DNA of 64,000 nucleotides from Coffea arabica (GCF_036785885.1 NC_092326.1:43911072-43975071); one strand, 5' to 3'; positions 1-13,695 are shown, counted from the stretch's first letter. The notes: generated from the sequence alone by a model not told the origin. Translations and numbers: made by a program.

Positions 1-874
1 CAAATCAGAGGGAATACAACACTTTGTTGTAGTAGTAAGTACATATTTTAATTCAAGCATGGAAAGGGTTGCAGCACAAGAATTTTGCTTGATAGAAGAA
101 TAGCTTTTGACTCTCTGACGACTGTATGTTGTCAGATCTGTAGGACTGGTGCTTAAAATATATACTACTCGTGGGAATTGATTGGAGGCAGAGAGCATGT
201 GGCCATATGCACAGATTCTGTAAATAAAGTACTTAGTAGCTGTTGTATTGGCTTTACTCCGTTAATACCCCCCTCTCATCACTCGTATATTATTAATCCT
301 TCGTCGTCGTCATACATATGATTGCAAACGAATCGAATCGAGCTCGAGCCGATTCGAGCACTTGTTTTTTTTTTTTTACTGCTGCTGGTACTATGTGCTG
401 CTAGTTACTACGACTTACTTAGAAAACCAATATAATGATGCAAAGAATAGTGTAGAAATTAATACTGTGTGGTTGAAGAGTAAATAAAGTACTAGCTGGG
501 CCTCCTTAGACCCGCCCCTTCTCCTTAGTGTAGGATAGATTAAGTTTATCGTTTCGATAAAAAAAAAATAGTTTACTGTTAGCTTAGAGTAAATTTATCG
601 TCCCCTTAGTGTAGAGTTTTTTCTTTTTTTTTTGTGCAGGTTTTAGAATAAAATACTACAAAGAAAAGAAAAAGGAAATGGTGAGCAACTGCAAGGCTGA
701 GCACGTACTAACTTGGATTTTTTTGGGGGGTGGCTAAGCTGCTTGGGTCTCAGAGTCTAGAGACTAGATTCATTGTATTATTGTACTGTTGTTGTTTTGA
801 GAGTTGGCAAGCAATAATGATAAGAGCTGTAAGGATTTTTTTGTGTCCCTCCGATGGATCTCAAAATACTGAGG
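1..874. other. AT-rich intergenic DNA, no gene seen
   Basis: No open frame with recognisable protein similarity was found. The stretch holds poly-T and poly-A runs and short repeated phrases such as TAAATAAAGTACT near 222 and 483. Nothing here supports a gene, RNA gene or complete transposon. Confidence 0.5.
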
Positions 875-875
875 C

Positions 876-1160
876 CTTGTTACGATTGTATTTGTCTGTA
901 TTTTTATAGAAAAATTACTGTAACGATTTGATATATGTGAGATAAAAAATTAATTAAAAAATATGTTCATAAAAAATGTAACAATTTTTCACGAAAATGT
1001 ATTTATCTATATTTTCCATATGTGAGATAAAAAATTAATTAAAAAATATGTTCATAAAAAATGTAATAATTTTTTACGAAAATGTATTTACCTACATTTT
1101 CCAGTCTTGAAAAACGTAGGTAAAAAGACGAAAAATTACTGTCCAAACAAGGAGATTCTT
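876..1160. repeat. Small AT-rich element with an 85-bp internal tandem duplication
   Basis: The stretch resembles the small-element family copied elsewhere in the window, sharing TACTGTAACG and ATGTGAGATAAAAAA phrases with the copies near 13.5 and 51.4 kb. A block beginning ATGTGAGATAAAAAATTAAT at 935 is repeated nearly unchanged at 1020, a period of 85 bp. The ends are not clear enough to assign a target-site duplication. Confidence 0.5.
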
Positions 1161-2279
1161 TTTTACCAAAAAAAAAACAAAAAACAAGGAGATTCGACTC
1201 ATTTTTCTGTCCAAATGCCAGCCTGCGAACTCACTACTTACGATGGACGTCTCCACATTATTAAATAAATAAATAGAAGAAGAAGTTAATAATAAGGGAT
1301 TAAAATTCCAAATATGCGTTTTTATTCAATGGCAGCAGACAACTATCTATAATATAATTACTGAACTTTTCCCTGATGACCACCAAAAAGAGATTAAATC
1401 CCTTTTTAGATTTTAGATTAGGGATTTGAATCCCACCAACAATGAAAAAAAATATTCAAAGAAGGTGTCAGAATATACCTTTGAAAAAATATTTTGTCAT
1501 TTTTTTCCTTCTCATTTTAATTATATCATATTAACCCTTTGCATTTTGGCTTCAGTCTCTTCTTAATTTTGTTTATTTTATTATTTTTTTATGTAAGTGA
1601 AAAATCTCGAATCCAAACATCCTTTTTATGCTCCTTCTCCCCGTGCCATCCAATTCCTCCGTACCCCCATCCCCCCATCCCCCAATCTTTTCTTAGTTAT
1701 GTTGTTCATTTGCATTGAAATACTTTCTACTTTTTCTCTTTAAGAGATTCTACTTTATATTTATGAATTATTAATGTTCAAAAGATAAAAATCCTTAAAT
1801 GGAACAATTACCTCGTTTCTTAGTTCTTATGCAGATAAAAATCCATAAATGGAACTATGACCTCGTTTCTTAATTCTTATGCAATGTGTTAAAATAATTT
1901 TCTTCTTTTTTCAACCTAGACCATTCAGCCTCATTTCTTTTCACCTTCATCTTTTTCTATTTTTTGGAAAGTTCAAAGCCTTTAGCTAAAAATGATTTAC
2001 AACTCTCTTTTCTTTTTTTTTCTAGCTATTTAATGGCCCCCTACTAATCAAATTAAGGAAATTCTACCGTTCCTTTTGGGTGTTGTATCGATGAAATCGA
2101 ATTCACTATTAAAATGAGAGTTATCAAACCTTAGGGTCCATTTGGTTCACGAATCGAATGGGATGAGATGACTCGCTCTCATATTATTAATCCTGAATTG
2201 AGTCATTCTCGAATTAATAATCTAAGTTATCTAGTATTGGGTTGATTTTGAGTTGGATAGAATATGTTGGGAAATGACT
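1161..2279. other. AT-rich intergenic DNA, no gene seen
   Basis: Only low-complexity AT-rich sequence and short repeats are visible, for example AAAAATCC(T/A)TAAATGGAAC near 1786 and 1848. No coding or RNA feature can be supported. The right side abuts the decayed LINE. Confidence 0.5.
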
Positions 2280-5200
2280 TGACCCTCTTTCATAGACTCT
2301 AAGTATCCTCATGAGTTCTGTTGCATCCTGCAGTCCTGCCTTACAAAATATTAAGGAATCATCTGCAAGGAACAAATGAGTAATGCTAGGTCCCTACATA
2401 CTGATTCTCATGCCCAAGATTTTCTTTTCCTCTACTACTTTTCTGAGTAGATTATAGAAATCTTCTGAGCATGAGAGGAATAGATAAGACGATAATGGGT
2501 CCTTTTGTCTAATCCCCTTTTTTGGTATCACATATTCCCTAACCTCTCCATTGATAGTGAATGATTAGGACACTATTGACATACACTCTAGGATCCACTT
2601 CCTACACTTCTCATTGAACCCCATTTTCTGCATCACTGCTTCCAAGAATCTCCATTCAACCTTGTCATAGGCTTTAGATATATCTAATTTTACTGCCATA
2701 AACTCATCTTTGCCTTGCCTTTTATTCTTAAGGTAATGCATGAATTTATGAGCAATTGTCATATTATCCAAAATTTGCCTACCAGGAATGAATGCAGATT
2801 AGTTTTTGCAAATGCATAAATGAAGGACTTCTTTGAGTTTGTTAGCTAACACTTTAGCAATCAATACCTGTATACAATGTAGTGTAAAGACTGATAGGCC
2901 TATAGTGCTTGAGAGTGGTGGGGTTTATGCTTTTAGGAATGAGTGAAATGACTGTGTGGTTGACTGACTTAAAAAGGTGTCCAGTGTGAAAGAAATTTTG
3001 AATTGCATTTACGAAGTCCTTTTATATTATGTTCCAGAACTTTTGGAGAAGATGGGAAGCATCTCATCTAGGCCTAGAGCTTTCTCAGCACTCATAGAGA
3101 AGAGAGCAGATTTAATCTCATCCTCTCCAACAGGTTTTATAAGATTATTCTTCATGCTCTCTGTGATGATGTGTGGTATGCCATCCAGTACCTCTTCTAA
3201 GTCCCCTCCCTTTGTGTTTGCGAAGAGTTCTTTATAGTACTTAGCAATCTCTGAACTTAACTCCTCTTCATTTATTGTCCAAGTTCTATCATTTCTCTAG
3301 ATATTTGCAATTCTGTTTCTTCTTCATCTACCCTGAACACTGGCATGGAAAAATTTCATGTTTTTGTCTCCTTCCTTGAGCCAATTCAGTCTGGATTTCT
3401 ACCCGCCAGTAAATCTCCTCCTCTTTGTAAGCCTCTTTCAGTTTGCCTTTCAAATAATTCATCCTGCTTTTCCTGTTCTCCATGTTACTAGCTTCTCTCA
3501 GCTCATCCAATTATTTTTTAATCTTGCCAATTTTTTCTTTAGAGTTGATTTGGATCATGTTCTTCCACTTGAGCAGATTTAGTCTACATCTTTTGATCTT
3601 TTTTGTTATTTTGAACATTCTTGATCCTTCATCCTCTTGATCCCATGCTTTTTTGACAACCTTAGTGATTTCTTCTCTTTGGAGCCACCTTTTATCAAAA
3701 TAGAACTTTTTTTTCCTTTTAACCTGGCCTGGTTGTGTGTCAATTAAGAGCATGCTATGGTTGTGTGTCGAGATGTTTACAGCTTACCTTATTAAAGAGC
3801 TAATACCAAGGATAACTACATAGCCCTCTGTCCAACCTTTGCCTGACTTAACCTTCACTCTCCCAATTATTGCACCAGGTCCAAGGGTGTCCTAAAAACC
3901 TATGTCCATCAACTGGTTTTCATTTGTGAAGTCTTTGAAAGCCTTAAAGATCCTCTGTCCTCCCCAGTTTCCTCCGTAGTTTTCCTCATTTGACACTATG
4001 TCATTGAAGACTCCAGCAGGTAACCATCTTTCTCTCCCTATTCCTTTTCTTGCCTGGATCACTTTCCACTAATGTTTCCTAATTTAGTAATCACAACTGG
4101 CATATACTCACACAAACCACCATTCACTCTTATTCTCCTGATCTTCCACTTGAGTTTCAATTGTGAATGCTGCCATCAACACCCTTTTGACTTTAATTTC
4201 TTTCTTCCAAAAAAAGAGCCATTCCACCTGCTTTAGTCATGATCTCAACGATAATTGCTTCATCAAATTTCAGGATATTTTTTACTTTCTCCATTTACTT
4301 ACTTCTATTTTTAATTTCACACAGAAACATCATATTTGGAGAGGAGAGGTTATTCACCTCTCTCAATTGGGGAATTGTTAAGAGGCTTCCTACTCATTGA
4401 CAACTCCACACCAGGACACTCATTTATTTCTAGGGGTTCACATTAGGTTGGATCCCTCCCCCTCTGTCTCAGCTTCTATTGAATCCTCTTCCATAGCATT
4501 CTTGTTTCCTCTTCCCAGTTTGTACCTTGTCCTCAACATTCTTCATGTCCACATCCAACTAGTTTACTTTCCTTTTCCCTTGTGTCTTTTTCTTGCTGTT
4601 ATTGGTACATAGTTCTTTTACTGGTTGCTTTGTTTTATTTGGGGACTTCAAAAATTTCAGGATCCTCCTGCTCTGTTTTACTACAGCCCCTTGCATTTTT
4701 AACTCCATGAGTCCATTCATGTTCATTGTTTTCAATTTTGTCACCACTTCATTAGTTTTATCAGTCTGAGGGTATTGTGCAGTTACATTGTCACTTTCTT
4801 CTTCCATCATCTGCACCTCTATGTCTGCTCCTTCCATTCCGTTGTCTTTGGTCTGCTTATATTCCCCTTCTTCACAGGCATCTCCCCTCGTTTTCCTTGT
4901 ATTTTGAGCAGTCACACTGTTTGTGTCTACCTTGCCCTCATTGTTGGCCTTCCTAACTGTATGAATGCTGGGTTCTTCCCTGCCATCCCTTCTTTGATCT
5001 CTTTGGATTTCCTTTCCCCTTATCACTGTTCTTTTTTTCACCCTTTGTGCTTTTGCCTTTGTCAGGAATGTTGATTGTAGGTCCTTCTTGTGTCAATTCC
5101 TGAATGTCTGACCTTTCCTTTTCCTTCCACTCATCATTTTGAATCCTCCAGCAGTGTCTCTGTGGATTGTGAATTGAGGTGGATTGCTTTGTTTGTGGAG

Positions 5201-5305
5201 AGCCTTTCCCATGTCCAGCCCTTATCCAGATTCCATACTGATTGTCTTTCATTCCTGCCCCTACAATGGGATGTAGGCTTGATTTGTTCCTACCAAAATT
5301 CACTC
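2280..5305 (-). mobile_element. Decayed L1-type LINE (non-LTR retrotransposon), minus strand
   Basis: Read on the minus strand, the parts come in the order expected of a plant L1 LINE. From 5303 to 4559 lies the tail of the nucleic-acid-binding ORF1, with QYGIWIRA matching the family signature (Q/N)(Y/F)GPWLRA. A degraded endonuclease region follows to about 3760, then the linker 3753-3328 with DKRWLQREEI. Reverse transcriptase follows, with KLDISKAYDKVEWRFL at 2771-2565 and FLADDSLIF, the catalytic xADD box, near 2360. Several stops and frame changes break it, so it is dead. The 3' part of the RT, any RNase H region and the poly-A tail are not visible. It belongs to the same family as the copy at 47.2-49.6 kb. 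Confidence 0.85.
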
Positions 5306-6560
5306 AAAAAAGTGAAAAGGGATTGAAGGTGATTATTTTTTATTTGTTAGGAACTAAAATTGATCATCTTTGTTTTGGAGGACTAAATTTGCACATCAGC
5401 GATATATGAAGGATGATTGGTGTAATTCTTCCATCTTAAAAAAAAAAAAAAAAAAACTCTTTATTATTAGTTACTCCTATTATTAGTATTTTTGAGAAAA
5501 AATTGCAACAATCACGTCTCACGCATCATTTCACTGATATGAAAATTTAGTCTTTTAAATTGAAAAGTAGCATTTTGATCCCGATCACTTTTTCGAACAA
5601 TTTTGATTGGAATAAGTTACGAGCGCATCACATGACCAATTTTTAAAGGGTAAATATGGCGGATCGTTCCTTCGTTCCTCTTCCTCTCTTCTCCCCCCAA
5701 TCCCCTTTCATTGAATAAGGCAGCAACCACACCATTTGCCACCGCCCACCACCTAGGACTTCCCTCTTCCTACCGCCCACACCATTTTGGTCTTCAAGTG
5801 AGCCTTTCTATAACGTGAGATTGCAATGTCCAAGGATGCAACAACGTTAGCAGTTCATGAGAACATATTCGGTAGACTGATACATTTTCTATAACTTTTA
5901 ACACTTTGGTGAAATTCTAGATATGCTCAACGTACGAAAGTTTGATGAGCGCCAAATCGGCAAATCCATGTTTATGCCATTATGTGGCATCAATATACAA
6001 TATGATTAGCTCAGACATGTTTGATATTATATGTTTCATCAAACACTTTGGATCTAACACAAGGTTTTACCTTCAGCAAACCTCAGGCGAGGTTTTACAC
6101 TTCAAAAACCAGTCACTTGAATCCCGCAGCCAGAGCTCGAGAACCTGAAATTTTTTGAGACCCTTTGGTACAATTTGGAGCTCCTTTTCATTTTTTATTT
6201 TGAGGGATAAAATTTTCACATTATCAATGATATATGAGAGACGATTAGTACAATTCTTCCCTACTTACAATGACACATATATTCTCATTCTTCTCAAAAC
6301 AAAACAAAACAAGAAGCTACGCCCCCCGACCGCAAAAAATCAACAAGGACTACAAAACTTGATTGCCTTACTAATCACCTACCAGAAAACAAAACCAAGA
6401 ACAAAAAAAAAAAAGAAGCTTTTGTACAACAATTAATTATAGTGGTGTCATCGACAAAGTCAAGAAAACAAGAACATATCTAACTATACATGACCTGATC
6501 CTGATCTATCATGTCAAAAAAAATTTTAATAGTACAAAGACCTGCCCGTCGTATCCTGGC
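5306..6560. other. Intergenic DNA, no gene seen
   Basis: The stretch contains poly-A runs and AT-rich sequence without a recognisable coding region. The CT-rich segment around 5660-5770 and the repeat-like phrase TTTTGAGGGATAAAATTTTC near 6198 do not amount to a feature. Confidence 0.45.
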
Positions 6561-7197
6561 TATTATTTCATGACTTGCGTCGCCAAAACAGCCAGCCACT
6601 GCACGCATCAACCTCAAATCCTGATTTCAAGTTCAAAGTATTATTACAGGTTTTCCGAACTCCCAACAAATGAAACAATTCCGGTTGCAGCTCCGGCCAC
6701 CAAACCTCCACCTTTGGCTGGCATTGTATCAAGAGAAAGGGACCTCCCGACAAGAACAGCAGTCACCGGACAGATACACACGTCTGCCTGCCAGACTCCT
6801 CTTGGAAAGCCCCCCCATTTCTTATCCTCATTATTTATCCAATTCCTCAATGCGTATCTACTATTCATTGCCGCACCAGCTTTGGCAGATTCATAACCAC
6901 CCAAGTTGGCCTCCTGCATCCACTTTCATCTTTCCTTGTTGAAAAGAAAAATTAACCAAGAAAAAAAAAAAAAAGAGCACAGGGAATGCTATTCCATGGA
7001 ATATAGCCAAAAACTTGCCCCTCTCCTGGAAATTCATATACCATTACCCATGCCCGCCCTTGAATGGATGAGAGCCTCGACAGTTAAGCTCCAACAAAAC
7101 CCCCAGAAACTTCAATTCTCTCTCACCAGAGGGCAACCCGTATGACCAATTGCCCAACGAGTTCTTTGTTTGGGAAGGAAGTTATGCATGCATCCCC
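6561..7197 (-). other. Probable 3' UTR and downstream region of the DUF630/DUF632 gene
   Basis: This lies directly 3' of the stop codon at 7198-7200 and is less AT-rich than the intergenic DNA further left, which fits an untranslated trailer. A 91-codon open frame on the minus strand (6919-6644) has no family I recognise and is probably chance. No clear polyadenylation signal was fixed. Confidence 0.4.
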
Positions 7198-10100
7198 CTA
7201 CAAAACTTTCTCAGGCTCTCGAGCAAGAACCTCTTCAATGCGTTGCAGAAGCTCCTCATGGACTTTCAAGGTGTTAGCCGTGAATCTCTCCATGGCCTCG
7301 AAAATACGTTGAAGACCCACCTGAAGACTACTACTTTTACTCGTGTCACTCTGATACACAACTTGCCCAGTTGGTGAGAGACCATTACCATCTCCAACAA
7401 CCATAGCTTTATCTAAGGTCTGCATCTCCTTCTGTAACCTCTGGTCTTCCCTCTCAAGGTTCTTCATTTTCCTCTCTGTTTCCTTGTTTGCGGTCATCCT
7501 CTGCCGCACTTCAACTTTATCCCATTCCCAGGGATGGACACTCGCGGCAAAATCTCTCATAGTGCCAACAACTTCCTTCTCAGAAACTCTATCAAATGCT
7601 TGATTCCATTGGTTAAATATGACAAAAACAGGGGGAGCACCTATCCTACCAGGAGAAAATGGAGCCATACCATCAGGCGTTTCTTCAGGCACATATAGAA
7701 GACATTTCATGAGCCAGTTATTTAATGCCCTAACAAAATGCTTCAGGGCACCAATCCACTTTGTGAATCCTACTGCCCAACTAATAAATTCATGTTCAAG
7801 CTGCAAAGCAACTTCAATATGAGCCTCGCTAGAGTGTTTGTGAGATGCAATGCCATCCAAATGTTTGGCTTCTAAAATTGCTTGGCATTGGTTATGATGG
7901 CACTCAAGCATGGATTTCCACATTCTTGCCAACCTGAAACAAGTGACAATAACAAAATTCAACGAAAAAGGTAGGAAGGCAAAAGCGATGTCCATTGTAT
8001 AAAGAAATTAAAACATCACTTTCCCAAAAGATGCAGTGCAGAATAGGTTTCCAAGGAAGAAGAAACAATGTAGCCTAGGATTTAGTCGAGTCTTAACAAG
8101 TCGACTATTCTATATAAAGACGCAGATTATGACAAAGAAAGAACGTAAAGCATAATCAGGATTTTACCGAATGGATTCTTCAAAAAGTTCAAGAAGAACA
8201 TCAAAGTTTATTGGAGAAGACATCTAACTGCGCCATGTTGATCCATGATTTATCAATACCTCAAAAATTAATCTTATGAGAAACGTGGACACCATCATAA
8301 TATTCACAAAATCTGAAGCTTTATTGCAGTCTAACAAACAAATCCATGGCAAACTAAATGAAAAAATACAGGTTTACCTTCATTCTTATTGCACAACCAA
8401 GAAAACAGACGTGGCATTGTCACTCGAAAAATAAACAGAGGGATTTTCTTGAGACTAGGTTTACAAACTTCTGTTATCACATTAGTTTTTGTACAAGAGA
8501 TGTTTGCAGGGAAAGGGTCAGAAATCAATAAAGTTTAACATAAGTTACAAGGAATGTGGACTCTATACTTGCTACATACCCTTGAATTAACTCATGTAGT
8601 TGTGGCCACAACTCTTCATCCCTCAATCTACTTATCTTCACAGAGATCTTATCAACAACTTGGATTGCAATTCTGATTTTTGTGGATAAAGACTCTACCA
8701 TTGCTCTTGTTGCATCAACCTTGTGGGCCTCAGCACCCCTTTCATCTAATCGTTTCAGTTTCCGACACTTCCTTTCATGGAGAATCCTCATTTTTTCTTC
8801 AACCTGCAAGCCATTCTCAATCATATAAAAGTATTGTTAACTATTCAACCAAAATGGCGTCATCAATTGAAAGGAGTAAAGTCGTCTTAAGGGTTTGCCA
8901 CACCCAAAGAACTGAAAAAACTACGTTCCTGAAATGTGCTTGCAAAAAGCAGCAACTAGGGATACCAATAGAACAACTCCTAGCAAGAGCGGTTGAGTTT
9001 ATTAATCACAAAACAGATATATCGGTAAAGGCCTAGAGGTCATCTCATACGTAGGGACAAATCTTAAATCTACAGAAATAGCAAATACAAATTGAAGAGT
9101 TAGAACAGCAAAGAAACAAACACGTAAACAACATGATTGACCCAACATCTCATCACACCTTGAAACTATGAACAACTAATGACTCCCGCCAAAGAACACC
9201 AACCAACAGAGGCATGAGAAAGCAGGTGCAAGTAGATCACCTTGGCCCAAACAACATCCATACATGGTATAACCAAACTCAACCACTCGGTTTCAATAGG
9301 GGACCATTTCCACATACATTCGTAGTAAAAAAGAAAAAAAAATCATGATCATGGTAGACCACTACAGCCGTCTGAGAGATAGATTGATAACATCGCAAAT
9401 CAAATATACGAGGAATGAGCATTAAGTGGATAACCAAAAAAATAGGATCACACCTTAACTTCTTCACAGAGTTTCTTCTCCCAAAGATACAGCTTCTGCA
9501 GGGTAGAAGAAAGATTTTTTGGCTTCAAATTCAGTTCCCCTTCAGCATCCAGAGAAGTCGAATCAGCATTCTCATTTGAAGTAGAAGGTTGCGAGGATAC
9601 TACCGAGAGAGAAGGGGCAATTGCGTGCAACATTTTGGAAGGAACTGCCGAAGAAGTACCACATAAAAATTGAAACTTGAAAAAGAAATCTAAATCAAAG
9701 AATCTAAAAGTTGAGATAACTAAAGCATTTTAAACGATTTTTAGTTTACTTGAAGGGAAGAAAGGATTCAACAAACTGACTGCAGGGAAAATTCAGTCAT
9801 CGCGGATTGAACACTCTCTCTGACAAGAGAAATCAGTGCGCGTAAAAAACGAATTAGCAAGAAAGATGGTTACTTTACCTTGATAAGCAGCATGTTTACG
9901 ATTATGTGGAAGCTTCCCAACCTCGAGTATCTTAGCAAGCTCATTTCCCAACTCAGAAGCCCTCTCAAATTGGATTTGAATTTCTCTCACGACCTCAGAA
10001 CCTCCTTTGAACCGACCGCCAACTCGATTCTTGAAGCCAGCGACATTTGCCCTCTCCTCATCATCATCAACCACTTTCTTATCCACCACATGCACCTCAT

Positions 10101-11346
10101 ACTCCGCCGCATCACTCTCCATACCAGTGCTGGGCCTTGGCCGATACAGAGCCTCCGAGTGTTCCCCTTCCCCGTCGCCCTCATCCTCCAGGGTCGCCTT
10201 ACCGCCACCACTAATTCTGCCGCCGCTGCGTCTGCCAGCGACAAACTTCTGATTGCCATGAACTTCCTTCACAACCTCTTGCTGATAATCTTCTTCTTCC
10301 AAATCAGGGATGCCCTCCTCTTCCCTGACCTCCCTCCAATCGCGGCTGGGCGTGTACTGGGAATAGTACTTGTCGGAACCCTCAAATAGGTTAAAGAACT
10401 CCCAAGCTGAAGCCCTCGGAGGAGAAGGCGGAGGAGGTGGTTCTTTGGAGGTAGAAGCCGAGGAGGAGTAGGCCCCAATCGGAAGCGCTGCCGAAGACGA
10501 AGAAGCATAATAGGGAGGCGCCGAGCCCAGAAAGCCGGCGGATCCGCCGGGGATATCGGAGTAGTTGATATAAGTAGGGTAAAAGTTGGGATTTGCTTGA
10601 TCAACATGTTGGGGGCCATAAGGGGGAGGAGGATAATGGGAGGAAGAAGAGGCAGAAGCCACACCACCGCCCATGCGTACAATTTCGGGACTTAGGGGTC
10701 GCTGCTGGTAAGTAACCGACGGCGTGGACTGCTTTCTCATGAAATTCATGTGCTGAAAGTTGCCACCGAGATCGCCGCCATGATAGTAGGGGGAGGCGGA
10801 GGAGGGCAGGTAGAGTCTCTGGTAGTCAAAGTCGACGCTGTGCTGGGTGTCAGGTGGTGGTGGGTATGCTTCGGGTTGGGGACGGTAGGGATCATGAAGG
10901 GGAGGGGAGGGGCCGGAAGAAGAAGAGGAGTCATCGTGGAAGCGGTGGAGGTGTTGGTGGTCGGCGTCGTCGCCGTCCTCGTCATCGTCGTCGTCGGAGT
11001 GGAAGTTTATGTGAGAGCCGGAATTAGAGTGAGAGTGGCGGTGGGCTTTTGGGGGGAGGGGAGAAGAAGGGGCGGGGAGTTTGGAAGAAGGCTGAGGGGG
11101 ATGGGCTTTGCGGTGAGCAGGGGGAAGATTAAGGAGGGGAGAAGGAGGTTGGTCAGCGGAGGCGACTTCAACGTGGTCGAAGAATCTGTTAAGAGAAGCG
11201 CCGACGGTTTTAAGGGAGTGGAAGTAGTGGAGGTGAGCCTGGGAGATGATGTAGCGCTGCCGGATGGCCTCGTCCAGAAACGCACACCGATCCCGGCACA
11301 GAGCCACCACCGGCAAGTCGTCAAGCTTGGAGTTGGCGCACCCCAT
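7198..11346 (-). CDS. DUF630 and DUF632 domain protein (NRG2-like, putative bZIP-type regulator)
   Basis: A complete minus-strand gene with four coding exons: 11346-9879, 9644-9454, 8803-8580 and 7933-7198. All introns are GT-AG and all phases agree, giving 872 residues. The start MGCANSKLDD is the conserved DUF630 N-terminus; Gly2 and Cys3 fit N-myristoylation and palmitoylation, so membrane attachment is likely. DUF630 covers about residues 1-60. A long Ser/Pro/His-rich linker follows, with acidic runs and the family motif SAWEFFNLFE. DUF632 starts near residue 440 and runs through WPQLHELIQGLARMWKSM. A charged, coiled-coil-prone tail (NKETERKMKNLEREDQRLQK) follows. Arabidopsis relatives include NRG2, a nitrate-response regulator, and rice relatives shape leaves. 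Which member this is cannot be settled, so I give no symbol. Confidence 0.93.
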
Positions 11347-12300
11347 TAAATTATTTTTTTCCCTTTTTTTTCAAATTAGTAGTATATGAATTCAATAGAA
11401 ACGCCGGCCCTGGTGGTATTTGTTTAAGTTCTAGATGCCACTATTAGAGATTGAGAGAGTAGAAGGCAAAGTAATAGTACAAGCGGGAGAGGAGAAAAGA
11501 AGGCATGGGTTATGGTGGTGAATTTTAGCAGGGTTTTCTTCCTTTTTTTCTTCTTTTAAATTTCTTTTCTTTTTTTGGGAGGGGGGACTAGTAATGAAAA
11601 AGGAAAAGAGAAGGCCTTAGAACAGAAGGGTGTGTGAGAGAGAGAGAGAGAGAATCTTTTTGCCAGCGGAGGCAGTGTCGTCGGTTTGTATGGGAGAAAG
11701 AGAGAGAGAGAGAATTTTGTGAAGGTATCTGGTAGATTGGTAGTAGCAGTAGCGTAGCAGTAAATAGTAGCAGATTGATTGATTAGTACTTAGTAGTACG
11801 AGTTTAGAGAGGGTAAAAATCCAAAGAAAATTGAAGAGTCAGTGATTGAGAATATGGTCAACAGTAATCAACAGTAGCAGTGCACTGTTTGTTCTGTGAA
11901 GTGTGTATTTGACAGTAGAAGTGCAGAGAAAAGTGCTACTTCTCTTACTGTACCAGTGAGTGTGTGTGTGTGTGTGTGTTTTTAAGCACGAGATATATAG
12001 TGACTGAGTGGTGGTGGTGGTGGTGGTGGTGGTGGTGGTGGTGGTGGGATGGATTACGCAGTAGTCCCCTAGTAGGAAGCAAGTACATGTTCAGACTTTG
12101 GAGGAAGATGAGAAGAAGTGAATAAACGGTGGTGTATTTCTGCGCTGTGAGCATCGCTGTTGGTGGGGTTGGAAATACAGGATGAGAGTTGAGAGACTGT
12201 GAAGGGAAAAGGAGCACACAGGGCAAGCTCAACAAAAGACAAAGAGGGAGCGGTGTGGGTTGGGTTTTGCTTTCCTTTTTGCATCTTTTGGGCTGTCAGT
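11347..12300 (-). promoter_or_regulatory. Leader and promoter region of the DUF630/DUF632 gene, rich in simple repeats
   Basis: The region upstream of the start codon carries plus-strand GA runs (about 11637-11651 and 11699-11712), which are CT-rich on the coding strand as often seen in plant 5' leaders. It also has a GT run (about 11958-11979) and a GTG trinucleotide run (about 12009-12047). No TATA box or transcription start can be assigned with confidence. Length variation in these microsatellites could affect the promoter, but this is inference. Confidence 0.4.
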
Positions 12301-13510
12301 TGTACCTGTGTGTGTGTGTGTTACACTACTGTTACTAGTATAGTAGTAGTACTCTAATTCTTGTTTCAACTTTCAAGAGTAGATAGAAGTGTAAAAGTTT
12401 GATATTTGGGTTGGTGGCCACCGTCAAGCCATTAAAACTTGGTAGGATGGGAGTCAAGATTTGAATTACTATAGCAGTGGCTCTTCAAATTCAGACGACT
12501 GTGTAGTGCATCTGTTTGATTCAACGATAGTTCAGTTCTCGTCGACTCCTCGTAGATTTAATTGATCCTTTCTAAAATATGTTAGAATAGAAGTAATTGT
12601 AAAATAGACCGTTACCGATTATCTCGCAAAAAAAAAAAAAAAAAAAAAAAGATAGAAGTCTAAAAGTAAGAGACAGAGAACCTTGTGCCATTGGTGGTGG
12701 TGCTGTACCCATACATCCCCATTGGTACCAATTGGATGGATTTCTAGATAGGCTGGCTGCCACCATCTCATCACCGCCTTTTTGCTTTCCACAATTTTAC
12801 CCAGTTTACCACCTGCCAATCAATCCTCATTACACTTCCTACGCCATACGCATTCCTAGTTTACTACTTACTTACAGTTACAGCCCTGCCCATAAATATA
12901 TATAAAGAAAAGACTTTGAAAGCTTTCCATTAAAAAAAGAAAGTTGCTTATTTAAGTGTACTGCCAGCCTTTGAAGAAGAAGAAGAAGAAGAAGGAGATG
13001 AGGAGGAAGAGCAGCAGGAGCAGCAGCAACAACTACTGCTTGTGGAGTGGAATGCTGACAAAATTCAACAACAACTGGGGATTTGTCTCACTTTGCAGCC
13101 CATCATCATCCGGAACCATTATTGTTACTGCTTACGGAACTTACAACAACTACTCATTTGCTATCAATTCCTCTCCCAAAATGCATGTGGCACCGTGAGC
13201 AAGTATACTACGTAGTACTATCGACAATTTAGCAATAACATCCATCGAAAAGTTCAAAATGTGTTAAAACTCATAATCAACCATAACATAACCGTGTTTA
13301 TATTAGTATTCCAAAGCAATTAGTACTCGTTTTTTGTTTTTTTAATTCAGGACTCCAAAGGATGTGCTTAGTAGAACATCTATGATTGTTTGCAGGGTGA
13401 GGTCCGTGGGTTCTTGCAGGACTGAACTGAAGAGAAGGCCCCAAAGGGCAGAGGTCAAAAGGGCTCCCCCGCCCTCCCTCCCCTTTTCCAAAATAATTAG
13501 TAGTAATAAT
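12301..13510. other. Intergenic DNA, no gene seen
   Basis: The stretch contains a 21-bp poly-A run near 12628, GAA/AGC-type simple repeats near 12974-13035 and otherwise unremarkable AT-rich DNA. The open frames here are low-complexity and show no recognisable family. Confidence 0.45.
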
Positions 13511-13514
13511 TGGT

Positions 13515-13695
13515 TTGTTTGGATAGTGTATTATCTGAAATATTATTTGGAATAATTACTGTAACACTTTTTGTGATGTGATGTATGTGAGATAAAAAGG
13601 TGGTTGGGAATATAAAAATGTGAGTTAGAAAATGTGTCTATGATGCAAGCGAAATATTATTTGGGATAATTGGAGTATCCAAACAAACCAAATAT
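13515..13695. mobile_element. Small inverted-repeat element (MITE), TTTGGATA family
   Basis: The ends are inverted: GTTTGTTTGGATAGTG on the left and ATCCAAACAAACC on the right. The interior phrase TAACACTTTTTGTGATGTGA is shared with the copy at 51.4 kb, and on the opposite strand with copies near 33.3 and 59.9 kb. It is a non-autonomous element with no coding capacity. I could not fix a target-site duplication. Confidence 0.6.

Noticed and set aside
6644-6919. Separate small gene downstream of the DUF630/DUF632 gene
   Set aside because: The 91-codon frame has no recognised family and lies where the 3' UTR is expected; the overlapping plus-strand frames are just as long.
10750-11349. Long open frame (199 codons) on the plus strand
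   Set aside because: It lies antisense to the first exon of the DUF630/DUF632 gene. Its Val/Gly/Arg-rich composition is what the reverse of a Pro/Ser/His-rich coding strand gives.
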